6,492 nucleotides of DNA, from positions 1 through 6,492 of the forward strand of contig CALJLX010000584.1 in NCBI GenBank assembly GCA_937982495.1. Direction: 5' to 3'. Below are positions 1 through 5,114 of the stretch, one piece after another. Every line of letters begins with the position of its first letter. Within the stretch, counting starts at the first letter, position 1. The notes under the pieces were generated by a model. The model was not told where the DNA came from. It saw only the letters and a program-made list of their open reading frames with translations, and searched no databases. This DNA comes from an uncultured Desulfuromonas sp. (GTDB taxonomy: Bacteria > Desulfobacterota > Desulfuromonadia > Desulfuromonadales > Trichloromonadaceae). The position numbers and the translations under genes are program-made.

Positions 1-497
1 AGGTCGCCCATCACGATCCCCTCACCGATCTCCTCAACCGGCGCGCCATGGAGAGCATCCTGCAGCGGGAATTCGATCGGGCGCAGCGTTATGAGCGGCC
101 CCTTTCGCTGGTCTTCATCGATCTCGACGACTTCAAGCGGGTCAACGACACCCACGGGCACGATTGCGGCGATCTGCTCCTCCAGCATCTCGCCGGTAGT
201 ATGGGTCGTCTCTGTCGGGCCTCGGACGTGGTTACCCGCTTTGCCGGCGACGAGTTCGTGCTCATTCTCCCCGAAACCGGCAAGGAACGGGCCGAGCGGC
301 TGATGGTGCGCATTCTCGGCGAATTGTCGCGGCGCCCCTTGCTGGTCGACGGCGAGCCGATCAGGATAACCGCCAGTTACGGCATCGCCTCCACCGAGGA
401 TGGCGTCATCGGCGATGCCGCCAGTTTGCTCAAGGCCGCTGATCAGCGGCTCTATGCTTCGAAAGAGGCGCGCAAACAAGAGGAGCCCGATGTCTAG
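1..497 (+). CDS. GGDEF-domain diguanylate cyclase, C-terminal part (5' end outside window)
   Basis: The reading frame is open from the first base (first whole codon at 3) and ends at TAG 495-497, so only the C-terminal 164 residues are seen. They form one almost complete GGDEF domain, which condenses two GTP into cyclic di-GMP. The entry motif HDPLTDLLNRR lies right at the window edge. It is followed by the metal/substrate segment FIDLDDFKRVND, then GHDCGD, then the signature AGDEF in place of GGDEF. RASD, five residues before the signature, fits the RxxD inhibitory I-site for product feedback. The C-terminal end (ADQRLYASKEARK) is a slightly degenerate form of the usual ADxALYxAKxxGRN ending. 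AGDEF is a known variant that can be active in some proteins, so activity is plausible but unproven. The upstream sensory part is not visible. An ATG at 48 is inside the domain and is not the true start. The 3' end overlaps the next gene by 8 nt. Confidence 0.93.
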   Translation, partial: VAHHDPLTDLLNRRAMESILQREFDRAQRYERPLSLVFIDLDDFKRVNDTHGHDCGDLLLQHLAGSMGRLCRASDVVTRFAGDEFVLILPETGKERAERLMVRILGELSRRPLLVDGEPIRITASYGIASTEDGVIGDAASLLKAADQRLYASKEARKQEEPDV

Positions 498-1458
498 GCC
501 CGTCCTTTTGCCCTGGGAGGCCGGCAGTCGACCACTGATGCTGGCGCCGATGCAGGGTTTGACCAACCGCGCCCTGCGCGCCGAGTTCGCCGCTTGGGTG
601 CGCCCCGATGTTCTCTTCACCGAGTTCGTGCGGGTCCACGGCGCTTCCGTCAAGCGTCGCGTTTCCGCCGCCGACCGCCGGGAGATCGCCGCCACGGAAG
701 GGGGCATTCCCCTGGTGACCCAGCTCATTGGTCACGGCGTCGAGGCGCTGACGGCAGCGGCCCGGGAAGCCCAGGCGGCCGGGGCGATCCACATCAATCT
801 CAACATTGGTTGTCCCTACGGCCGCACCACCTCGGGCCTGACCGGCGGCAACATGCTGCGCCGTCCCGAGCTCCTCCGTGATCTGCTGCCGGCCCTGCGC
901 GCGGCCGTCACCGGCGGCTTTTCCATCAAACTGCGCGCCGGTTACGACGATCCCCGCCAGATCTTCTCGCTGCTGCCCCTGTTCGAGGAATCCGGGGTCG
1001 ACTTTCTCGTTCTCCACCCCCGCACGGTGAAGCAGGAATACACCGGAGAGGCCGATCACGCCCTCACCGCCGAAGTGGTGCGCGCCACCGCCCTGCCGGT
1101 CATCGCCAACGGCGACATCCGCACCGCCGACGGGGGCCTGCGGGTGCTGGAGACGACCGGCGCCGCCGGACTGATGCTCGGGCGCGGGGCCATCGCCGAT
1201 CCGCTCCTCTTCGAACGGCTACGGGGGCGGACCGCCGCCACGCCGAGCCGACCCGAGCGTTCCGCGATGCTGCGCCGCTATCTCACCGGCTTGCACGGGC
1301 GCTACCGGGAGCTTTTCTGCGGCGACGCCCAGGTGCTGGCCAAGCTCAAGGCGGTGCTCTGCGCCATGGACGATCCCGACTTCGCCCCGGTGGTGCGCGA
1401 CCTGAAACGGGCCGCGACCTTGCCCCGTTTTCTCGCGTTGGTGGAAGGGCTCGGCTGA
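490..1458 (+). CDS. tRNA-dihydrouridine synthase (Dus family, FMN-dependent)
   Basis: A 322-aa protein of the Dus family, which reduces specific uridines of tRNA to dihydrouridine using FMN and NADPH. Visible family marks are LAPMQGLTNRALR near the N-terminus, TEFVRV (as in the DusC branch), and NIGCP with the catalytic Cys108. They also include IKLRAGY with Lys147, HPRT with His176, IANGDI, and LGRGAI of the FMN phosphate-binding end of the TIM barrel. A C-terminal helical tRNA-binding domain follows from about residue 245. Length matches the family (about 310-340 aa). The start at 490 is chosen because AGGAG lies at 481-485 and homology begins soon after; the frame stays open further upstream to an ATG at 400, but that part reads through the GGDEF gene. 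The residue two after GCP, usually Lys (as in GCPSKT), is Gly here (GCPYGR). Family is certain; which uridine is modified cannot be told, though TEFVRV leans towards DusC. Confidence 0.93.
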   Translation: MSRPVLLPWEAGSRPLMLAPMQGLTNRALRAEFAAWVRPDVLFTEFVRVHGASVKRRVSAADRREIAATEGGIPLVTQLIGHGVEALTAAAREAQAAGAIHINLNIGCPYGRTTSGLTGGNMLRRPELLRDLLPALRAAVTGGFSIKLRAGYDDPRQIFSLLPLFEESGVDFLVLHPRTVKQEYTGEADHALTAEVVRATALPVIANGDIRTADGGLRVLETTGAAGLMLGRGAIADPLLFERLRGRTAATPSRPERSAMLRRYLTGLHGRYRELFCGDAQVLAKLKAVLCAMDDPDFAPVVRDLKRAATLPRFLALVEGLG

Positions 1459-1460
1459 GG

Positions 1461-1697
1461 ATGGAAATACCCCGGATCAATCCGGCGCACCTGCTCGAAC
1501 TGGCGCGGGCGCGCATGCCTTACGGCAAATACCAGGGCCTACGACTGATCGATCTGCCCGAGCCCTACGTCGTCTGGCTGGCCGGGCAGGGCTTTCCTCC
1601 CGGCAAGCTCGGCCGCCAGTTGCAGGAGGTGCATGAAATCAAGGTCAACGGGTTGGAGTATCTCTTCGAGCCCTGGCGGGGGAGTGAGGACGAGTGA
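1461..1697 (+). CDS. DUF3820 (QSregVF-like) small protein
   Basis: A 78-aa soluble protein carrying the compact signature of the DUF3820 family (also called putative quorum-sensing-regulated virulence factor). The core is MPYGKYQGLRLIDLPEPYVVWL, interrupted here by position only: MPYGKYQG at residues 19-26, then LIDLPEPYVVWL, GFPPGKLGRQL and a final EIKVNGLEYLFEPW. Nearly the whole protein is this domain. Its biochemical function is not established. The ATG lies 2 nt after the stop of the dihydrouridine synthase gene. GGAAGGG at 1443-1449 is the best ribosome-binding candidate, at a rather long distance, so translation may be coupled to the upstream gene. The 3' end runs into a heptamer repeat that also holds the start of the next gene. 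Family recognition is confident; the function is unknown. Confidence 0.85.
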   Translation: MEIPRINPAHLLELARARMPYGKYQGLRLIDLPEPYVVWLAGQGFPPGKLGRQLQEVHEIKVNGLEYLFEPWRGSEDE

Positions 1698-2572
1698 CGA
1701 GTGACGAGGGCGCGATGGCTTTATCGAAGTTGATTGTCGAGACGATCCGGGCTTTCTGTGCCGAATCGCCGGCCAACTCCCTTTCCGGGGATGGTGGCGA
1801 ACGGGCCTGGGGGATGCCGCTGGTCGGCTTTTCCCGGGGGGATGATCCCCTTTATCCACGGATCAAGGCGGATATCGGGGAATTTCTCTGGACCCCGGAA
1901 GAAGCCTTCGCCCGCGCTTTTCCCGAAGCGCCCATCGCCGCCGGGGAGTTGAGCGTGGTCAGCTGGATTCTGCCGCAGACGGCGGCGACCCGGGCCGATC
2001 AGCGGGCCGAGGCCGAACTCCCCGCCGAGCGCTGGAGCCGCTCTCGTCTGTATGGCGAACTCTTCAACGAACGCCTGCGCGCCCATCTGCTCGAAACCCT
2101 CGCCGCTCGCGGCATTCAGGCGACGGCGCCGGCGTTGCTCCCCGGCTTCGCCTATCGGCAATCCCCGCGCTTCGGCCTGGCCTCCAACTGGTCGGAGCGC
2201 CATGTCGCCCACGTCGCCGGGCTCGGCACCTTCGGCCTCAGCGACGGGCTCATCACCCCCGTCGGCAAGGCCATGCGCTGCGGCTCGGTGGTGGTGCGGG
2301 CGCGGCTGCCGGCGACGCCGCGCCCCTATGCCGGGCACCGGGACTGGTGCCTCTATTACGCCAAGGGCACCTGCGGCGCCTGCGCCCGCCGCTGCCCGGC
2401 CGGGGCGATCGATGAAAGTGGGCACGACAAGGTCAAATGTCACGCCTACATCCGCGAAGTCACCGCCGTTCATGCCCGCGCCCTGCTCGGCGCCGAAGTC
2501 ACCCCCTGCGGCCTCTGCCAGGTGGGCATCCCCTGCGAGGAGCGCATTCCGCCGGGGCTGGCGGGGGGGTGA
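1694..2572 (+). CDS. QueG-like (epoxyqueuosine reductase-related) double [4Fe-4S] protein
   Basis: A 292-aa protein if started at GTG 1694, which overlaps the previous stop by 4 nt (GTGA), or 285 aa if started at ATG 1715. Both have a purine-rich site upstream (GAGGA 1686-1690; GAGGG 1706-1710), so the start is undecided. The middle segment ERHVAHVAGLGTFGLSDG followed by LITPVGKAMRCGSVV matches the QueG/DUF1730 family pattern. Eight cysteines near the C-terminus (219, 227, 230, 234, 249, 272, 275, 281 from the GTG) can hold two [4Fe-4S] clusters: CGACARRCPAGAI, then KCHAYI, then CGLCQVGIPC. In true QueG the first cluster motif is CxxCxxCxxxCP; here the first cysteine is displaced (C-x7-C-x2-C-x3-CP), and the last motif is CxxCx5C. 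It is therefore a relative of epoxyqueuosine reductase and probably not QueG itself. It may be a cytoplasmic redox enzyme; the substrate is unknown. It is the last gene of its cluster, ending 41 nt before a terminator. Confidence 0.82.
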   Translation: MTSDEGAMALSKLIVETIRAFCAESPANSLSGDGGERAWGMPLVGFSRGDDPLYPRIKADIGEFLWTPEEAFARAFPEAPIAAGELSVVSWILPQTAATRADQRAEAELPAERWSRSRLYGELFNERLRAHLLETLAARGIQATAPALLPGFAYRQSPRFGLASNWSERHVAHVAGLGTFGLSDGLITPVGKAMRCGSVVVRARLPATPRPYAGHRDWCLYYAKGTCGACARRCPAGAIDESGHDKVKCHAYIREVTAVHARALLGAEVTPCGLCQVGIPCEERIPPGLAGG

Positions 2573-2613
2573 CGGGGCGATCCCCCGAAAAAGTTTTTTG
2601 GAAAAAGGAATGA

Positions 2614-2652
2614 AAAAACCGGCCGCTTCCGTCAGGGAGGCGGCCGGTTTTT
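2614..2652. terminator. bidirectional rho-independent terminator between convergent genes
   Basis: A hairpin pairs 2614-2630 with 2636-2652: 17 bp with one G-T wobble and a 5-nt loop (GTCAG). It has a GC core (CCGGCCGC/GCGGCCGG) flanked by an A tract on the left and a T tract on the right. It therefore gives a U-tailed hairpin on both strands. It lies between the stop of the QueG-like gene (2572) and the stop of cbiO (2674) and should end transcription from both sides. Confidence 0.93.
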
Positions 2653-2673
2653 CTGTTTGAGCGGGATGGCGGT

Positions 2674-3444
2674 TCAGATCGGCGGTTCGATACGGTCGGG
2701 GCCGCAGTTGGGGCAGCCTTGCATGCGCAGGGGTTTTTCCAGGTGGCTTTGGGCGAGGAGGTGGTCGTCGCTGAAGATTTCGGCGGTGGGTCCGTCGGCG
2801 ACGACCTGGCCTTCGTGCAGGACGATGGTGCGTTCGCAGAGGTCGAGGACGAGGTCGAGATCGTGGGTGGCGATGATCTTGGTGTGACGGAAGCTGCGCA
2901 ACAGTTCGATGAGCCGGCGCCGGGCGCGGGGATCGAGGCCGGTGGTCGGTTCGTCCATGACCAGGATGTCGGGGGACATGGAGAGGACCGAGGCGATGGC
3001 GACGGCGCGCTTTTCGCCGCCGGAAAGCTTGTAGGGAGGGCGGTCGCGCAGGTGTTCGGCCTCGACCTGGGCGAGGGCCGCCAGCACCCGTTCCTCGACC
3101 TCGGCGGGAGGCAGGCCGAGGTTGAGGGGGCCGAAGGCGACGTCGTCGAAGACCGTCGGCATGAACAACTGGTCGTCGGGATCCTGGAAGACCATGCCGA
3201 CGGTACGGCGCACGTCCGGCAGGGTCGCCTTGCTCAAAGGGAAGTCGCCAATGCGCACCAGCCCCTTGGCCGGGCTCAGGTAGCCGTTGAGATGGCGCAG
3301 CAGGGTCGACTTGCCGGCGCCGTTGGCGCCGACCACGGCCACCGCCTCGCCGTGATGAATGCAAAAACTCAGGCCGCGCACGGCGGGGGTGCCGTCGGGG
3401 TAGGCGTATTCCAGATCCCTGACTTCGACGATGTGATGGCTCAT
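2674..3444 (-). CDS. cbiO: ECF transporter ATPase, cobalt/nickel type (CbiO/NikO)
   Basis: A 256-aa ABC ATPase that powers an energy-coupling-factor importer for Co2+ or Ni2+ at the cytoplasmic face of the membrane. Motifs in order: aromatic A-loop Tyr near 13-15, Walker A GANGAGKST (39-47), Q-loop Q87 in VFQDPDDQLF (the extended form typical of ECF/CbiO ATPases), signature LSGGE (140-144). These are followed by Walker B ILVMDE (160-165), D-loop GLD (169-171) and the switch histidine H194. Length is slightly under that of typical 270-280 aa members. The C-terminal tail carries CPNC, which is not part of the ABC fold. The start overlaps the cbiQ stop (ATGA, 4 nt), with GGAG at 3453-3456 as ribosome-binding site, so the two are translationally coupled. 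Neighbouring nikR suggests nickel as substrate; the sequence of the ATPase alone does not separate Ni from Co. Confidence 0.94.
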   Translation of the reverse strand: MSHHIVEVRDLEYAYPDGTPAVRGLSFCIHHGEAVAVVGANGAGKSTLLRHLNGYLSPAKGLVRIGDFPLSKATLPDVRRTVGMVFQDPDDQLFMPTVFDDVAFGPLNLGLPPAEVEERVLAALAQVEAEHLRDRPPYKLSGGEKRAVAIASVLSMSPDILVMDEPTTGLDPRARRRLIELLRSFRHTKIIATHDLDLVLDLCERTIVLHEGQVVADGPTAEIFSDDHLLAQSHLEKPLRMQGCPNCGPDRIEPPI

Positions 3445-4253
3445 CGCAGCAGCTCCGTGAGAAAATCCCCGGCGAGCAGGGGCAGGTTGACCAGGCGCAG
3501 CAGCACGAAGAGCGCCGACCAGCCCAGGGTGAAAAAGATTTCCCGGCGGCCGATGCGCAAGGGGCGCAGCCTGCGGATCTCGCCGTCGAAGCCCCGGCAG
3601 AGCATGGCCTGATGGATGCGCTGGGCGCGGTCGAGGGTGCGCAGCAGCAGTTGTCCGGCCATGTGCCCCGCCACTTTCAACCCCATGCCCCGGCCGCGGA
3701 AGGAGCGCAGCGCGCGCGCCCGGACCATGCGCTGGGCCTCGTCGACCAGCACGAAGAGATAGCGATGGAGAAAGAGCAGTTGCAGGGCGAAGATGCGCGG
3801 GGCGCCGAGACGTTCCATGGCCATGCAGACGCCGGTGAAGCTGGTGGTGGCGATCAGCACCAGGGCGGCGAAGACGGTCAGGGCGAAACGCAGCAGGATC
3901 GAGGCAAAGGAGACCCAACCGCCGCTGACGGCGAAATCGCCGATCTGGATGAGGATCTGTCGATCGAAAAAAGGATTGAAGACACCGATGAAGAAGGCGA
4001 AGGGGGCGGCCAGCAGCAGTTTTTTCAACAGCGGCGCGGCGGGCAACTCGGCGGCGAGAACCAGGGCGAGGGGAAAGCAGATGAAAGGAAGCAGGGCCGA
4101 GATTTCGTACTTGCCGAAGGAGACCACGGTGCAGACGAAGACCAGGGTGGTCACCAGCTTGGCCCGGGGGTCGAGGCGATGGATGGCGGAACGGCCGGCG
4201 GCCAGGCGGTCGAGGACGCCCAGATCGAAGAGGGAGGATTCGATGTTCGCCAT
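3441..4253 (-). CDS. cbiQ: ECF transporter transmembrane coupling subunit (CbiQ/NikQ)
   Basis: A 270-aa integral membrane protein, the T-component that links the ATPase to the metal-binding S-component. The N-terminal IHRLDPRAKL (24-33) is the family's entry motif. Hydrophobic segments lie at about 33-49, 51-68, 78-96, 112-136, 152-170 and 245-262. The two coupling-helix motifs that contact the ATPase are visible as ARALRSFRGRG (179-189) and RAQRIHQAMLCRGF (209-222). Length is normal for the family. The ATG at 4253 fits the conserved N-terminus, yet the best Shine-Dalgarno, AGGAG at 4270-4274, is 16 nt away and no in-frame start is closer, so initiation may be weak or may depend on the mRNA fold. 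It overlaps cbiO by 4 nt. The usual upstream partner cbiM/nikM is absent; the preceding gene is nikR, 190 bp away. Confidence 0.94.
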   Translation of the reverse strand: MANIESSLFDLGVLDRLAAGRSAIHRLDPRAKLVTTLVFVCTVVSFGKYEISALLPFICFPLALVLAAELPAAPLLKKLLLAAPFAFFIGVFNPFFDRQILIQIGDFAVSGGWVSFASILLRFALTVFAALVLIATTSFTGVCMAMERLGAPRIFALQLLFLHRYLFVLVDEAQRMVRARALRSFRGRGMGLKVAGHMAGQLLLRTLDRAQRIHQAMLCRGFDGEIRRLRPLRIGRREIFFTLGWSALFVLLRLVNLPLLAGDFLTELLR

Positions 4254-4307
4254 GGTCGTTGCCGCTCGTCTCCTGAAAAATCCGAAAAGGGTGAACCCTG
4301 CCGCTCT

Positions 4308-4415
4308 TCAAGAAGGATGCCATCGTGGCGGCGCGCCGCTGGGTTCGGGGGCGCCGCCGGAAGACGGATCGCCGTCTTTCGCCGGACATGCCGCCGGCTC
4401 CGGCGGCGAATTCAT
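4308..4415 (-). CDS. possible 35-aa proline-rich small ORF in the nikR-cbiQ gap
   Basis: The 190-bp gap holds one short ATG-started frame of 35 codons on the same strand as its neighbours. It encodes a Pro/Gly/Ala/Ser-rich peptide beginning MNSPPEPAACPAKDG. There is no convincing ribosome-binding site upstream, no hydrophobic segment and no resemblance to CbiN/NikN (which has two membrane helices). It is more likely chance in GC-rich DNA than a gene and is listed because it is the only co-directional frame there. Confidence 0.12.
   Translation of the reverse strand: MNSPPEPAACPAKDGDPSSGGAPEPSGAPPRWHPS
4358..4407. repeat. two adjacent hairpins in the nikR-cbiQ intergenic region
   Basis: Two inverted repeats stand close together. 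AAGACGG (4361-4367) pairs with CCGTCTT (4372-4378) around a 4-nt loop, extended by CG/CG outer pairs on the plus strand to 4358/4381. GCCGCCGG (4390-4397) pairs with CCGGCGGC (4400-4407). Neither is followed by a T tract on the minus strand, so they are not classic terminators of nikR. They could be mRNA processing or stability elements between nikR and cbiQO, or reflect GC-rich composition only. Confidence 0.4.
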
Positions 4416-4443
4416 GTCAGGCGCGCACGGCGCGAAAGAAAGG

Positions 4444-4863
4444 TCAGGGTAGGCCCGCGCCGGTGGTGGTGGTGACCAACTTGCCGTGGATGACTCCCTT
4501 GGTGCCGATCAGTTCGTCGGCCAGGCGCTTGACTTCCCGCGCCGGGCCCCGGACCACCACCACTTCCAGGCAGTTGTGGGCATCGAGGTGGACGTGCAGG
4601 GCCGAGACGATGGCGTCGTGGTGGCTGTGCTGGTGCTCGGTGAGCTTGTCGGCGAGGTCGCGGGTGTGGTGGTTGTAGACCAGGGTCACGGTCCCCACGG
4701 TCTCCTCCTCCCCCCGTGCCCACTGCTCCTCGACCAGGGCATTGCGGATCAGGTCGCGGATTGCCTCCGAGCGGTTGCCGTAGCCTTTTTCCGCGATCAG
4801 TTCGTCGAAGCGCTTGAGCAGACGGTCGTCGATGGAAATGCCGAAACGGGCCAGGTCGCTCAT
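4444..4863 (-). CDS. nikR: nickel-responsive transcriptional regulator NikR
   Basis: A 139-aa protein, the usual NikR length. Residues about 1-45 (ARFGISIDDRLLKRFDELI, then YGNRSEAIRDLIR) form the ribbon-helix-helix DNA-binding domain. The rest is the ACT-like tetramerisation and nickel-binding domain. The square-planar Ni(II) ligands known from E. coli NikR (His76, His87, His89, Cys95) have exact-spacing equivalents here: His79 in HQHSHHD, His90 and His92 in LHVHL, and Cys98 in HNCLEV. The protein should bind its operator when nickel is sufficient and repress nickel uptake. The start at 4863 is set by GGAGG at 4868-4872, 4 nt away. It lies upstream of cbiQO on the same strand and divergent from nrdD. 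Autoregulation is likely given the operator-like element in its promoter. Confidence 0.95.
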   Translation of the reverse strand: MSDLARFGISIDDRLLKRFDELIAEKGYGNRSEAIRDLIRNALVEEQWARGEEETVGTVTLVYNHHTRDLADKLTEHQHSHHDAIVSALHVHLDAHNCLEVVVVRGPAREVKRLADELIGTKGVIHGKLVTTTTGAGLP

Positions 4864-4894
4864 GATTCCTCCGGGGGCGGGCGAGGTTTTTGCC

Positions 4895-4923
4895 TGTGTA
4901 ACACGGCCGTCGGGACGGGTCAA
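4895..4923 (-). promoter_or_regulatory. putative nikR promoter with candidate NikR operator element
   Basis: On the minus strand TTGACC (4918-4923) and TACACA (4895-4900) are spaced by 17 bp, a sigma70-like arrangement giving a short leader before the nikR ATG at 4863. The -10 is poor (about 3 of 6). It is overlapped by GTGTTACAC (4896-4904, minus-strand reading), which contains GTGTTAC, the half-site I recall for deltaproteobacterial NikR operators (GTGTTAC-N13/14-GTAACAC). A proper second half-site at that spacing is not seen, so the operator call is tentative. Confidence 0.45.
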
Positions 4924-4967
4924 GGGGATAGCGGCCGGGCGCCGGACGGCGCTAGCCGGCGGGATTT

Positions 4968-5014
4968 TCATCCACAGCTTTGTCCACGGGATATTCACAA
5001 GATGTTGTGGATGG
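4968..5014. promoter_or_regulatory. cluster of DnaA-box-like sequences upstream of nrdD
   Basis: Three near matches to the DnaA box TTATCCACA lie within 47 bp: TCATCCACA (4968-4976, 8 of 9), TTGTCCACG (4980-4988, 7 of 9), and on the minus strand CCATCCACA (5006-5014, 7 of 9). The first and third create a perfect 8-bp inverted repeat, CATCCACA/TGTGGATG. DnaA is known to regulate ribonucleotide reductase genes in E. coli. No perfect box is present, so binding is unproven. Confidence 0.35.
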
Positions 5015-5042
5015 AGAGAATTTTTTTGCCAATATATGGGGT
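4995..5042 (+). promoter_or_regulatory. candidate tandem NrdR boxes upstream of nrdD
   Basis: Two 16-bp imperfect palindromes, TCACAAGATGTTGTGG (4995-5010) and TGCCAATATATGGGGT (5027-5042), match the NrdR-box consensus ACACWATATATWGTGT at about 12 and 11 of 16 positions. They are separated by exactly 16 bp. NrdR, the ATP-cone repressor of ribonucleotide reductase genes, typically binds two such boxes spaced 15-16 bp apart. The pair ends 8 bp before the putative -35 of nrdD. Spacing and location support the call; individual matches are imperfect. Confidence 0.55.
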
Positions 5043-5049
5043 TTTGTCC

Positions 5050-5077
5050 TTGACTGGATGAGTGCCTGTGCTAAGGT
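5050..5077 (+). promoter_or_regulatory. putative sigma70 promoter of nrdD
   Basis: TTGACT (5050-5055, 5 of 6 to consensus) is followed after 16 bp by TAAGGT (5072-5077), which is preceded by TGC, an extended -10 element (TGn). Transcription would start near 5084, leaving a leader of about 30 nt before the nrdD ATG. The -10 hexamer itself is weak. The candidate NrdR and DnaA sites lie immediately upstream. Confidence 0.5.
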
Positions 5078-5114
5078 TCTTCCGTTGTGTTAATACGGTC
5101 GGGAGGGTGGAGAG

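Noticed and set aside
400..489. N-terminal extension of the dihydrouridine synthase to an ATG at 400
   Set aside because: It lies inside the GGDEF coding region in another frame; the ATG at 490 has a ribosome-binding site and the family homology starts just after it.
1721..3364. Long open frame (547 codons) on the minus strand across the QueG-like gene and cbiO
   Set aside because: It is antisense to one well-supported gene and out of frame with another, runs through the strong terminator, and has the Arg/Pro/Gly-rich composition typical of GC-rich shadow frames.
4261..4276. B12-box-like CAGGAGAC upstream of cbiQ, suggesting a cobalamin riboswitch
   Set aside because: Only the CAGGAGAC core matches; the other conserved riboswitch segments and helices are not found in the 190-bp gap. 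It is better explained as a Shine-Dalgarno.
2719..4475. Open frames on the plus strand across cbiO and cbiQ (2719-3612 and 3612-4475)
   Set aside because: They are antisense to clear ABC ATPase and ECF-T genes and show no recognisable domain; composition is that of shadow frames.
4940..4961. CGCCGG/CCGGCG hairpin as a terminator
   Set aside because: It has a 10-nt loop, no clean T tract on either strand and no gene ending nearby; GC-rich composition explains it.
4864..4998. N-terminal extension of NikR to an ATG at 4998
   Set aside because: It would read through the promoter-like and regulatory region; the start at 4863 has an excellent GGAGG and matches the normal NikR N-terminus.
4960..5045. 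Replication origin (oriC)
   Set aside because: DnaA-like boxes and an A/T-rich stretch are present, but no box is perfect, the region is only about 250 bp between genes, and no dnaA, dnaN or gidA-type neighbour is seen. Regulation of nrdD is simpler.
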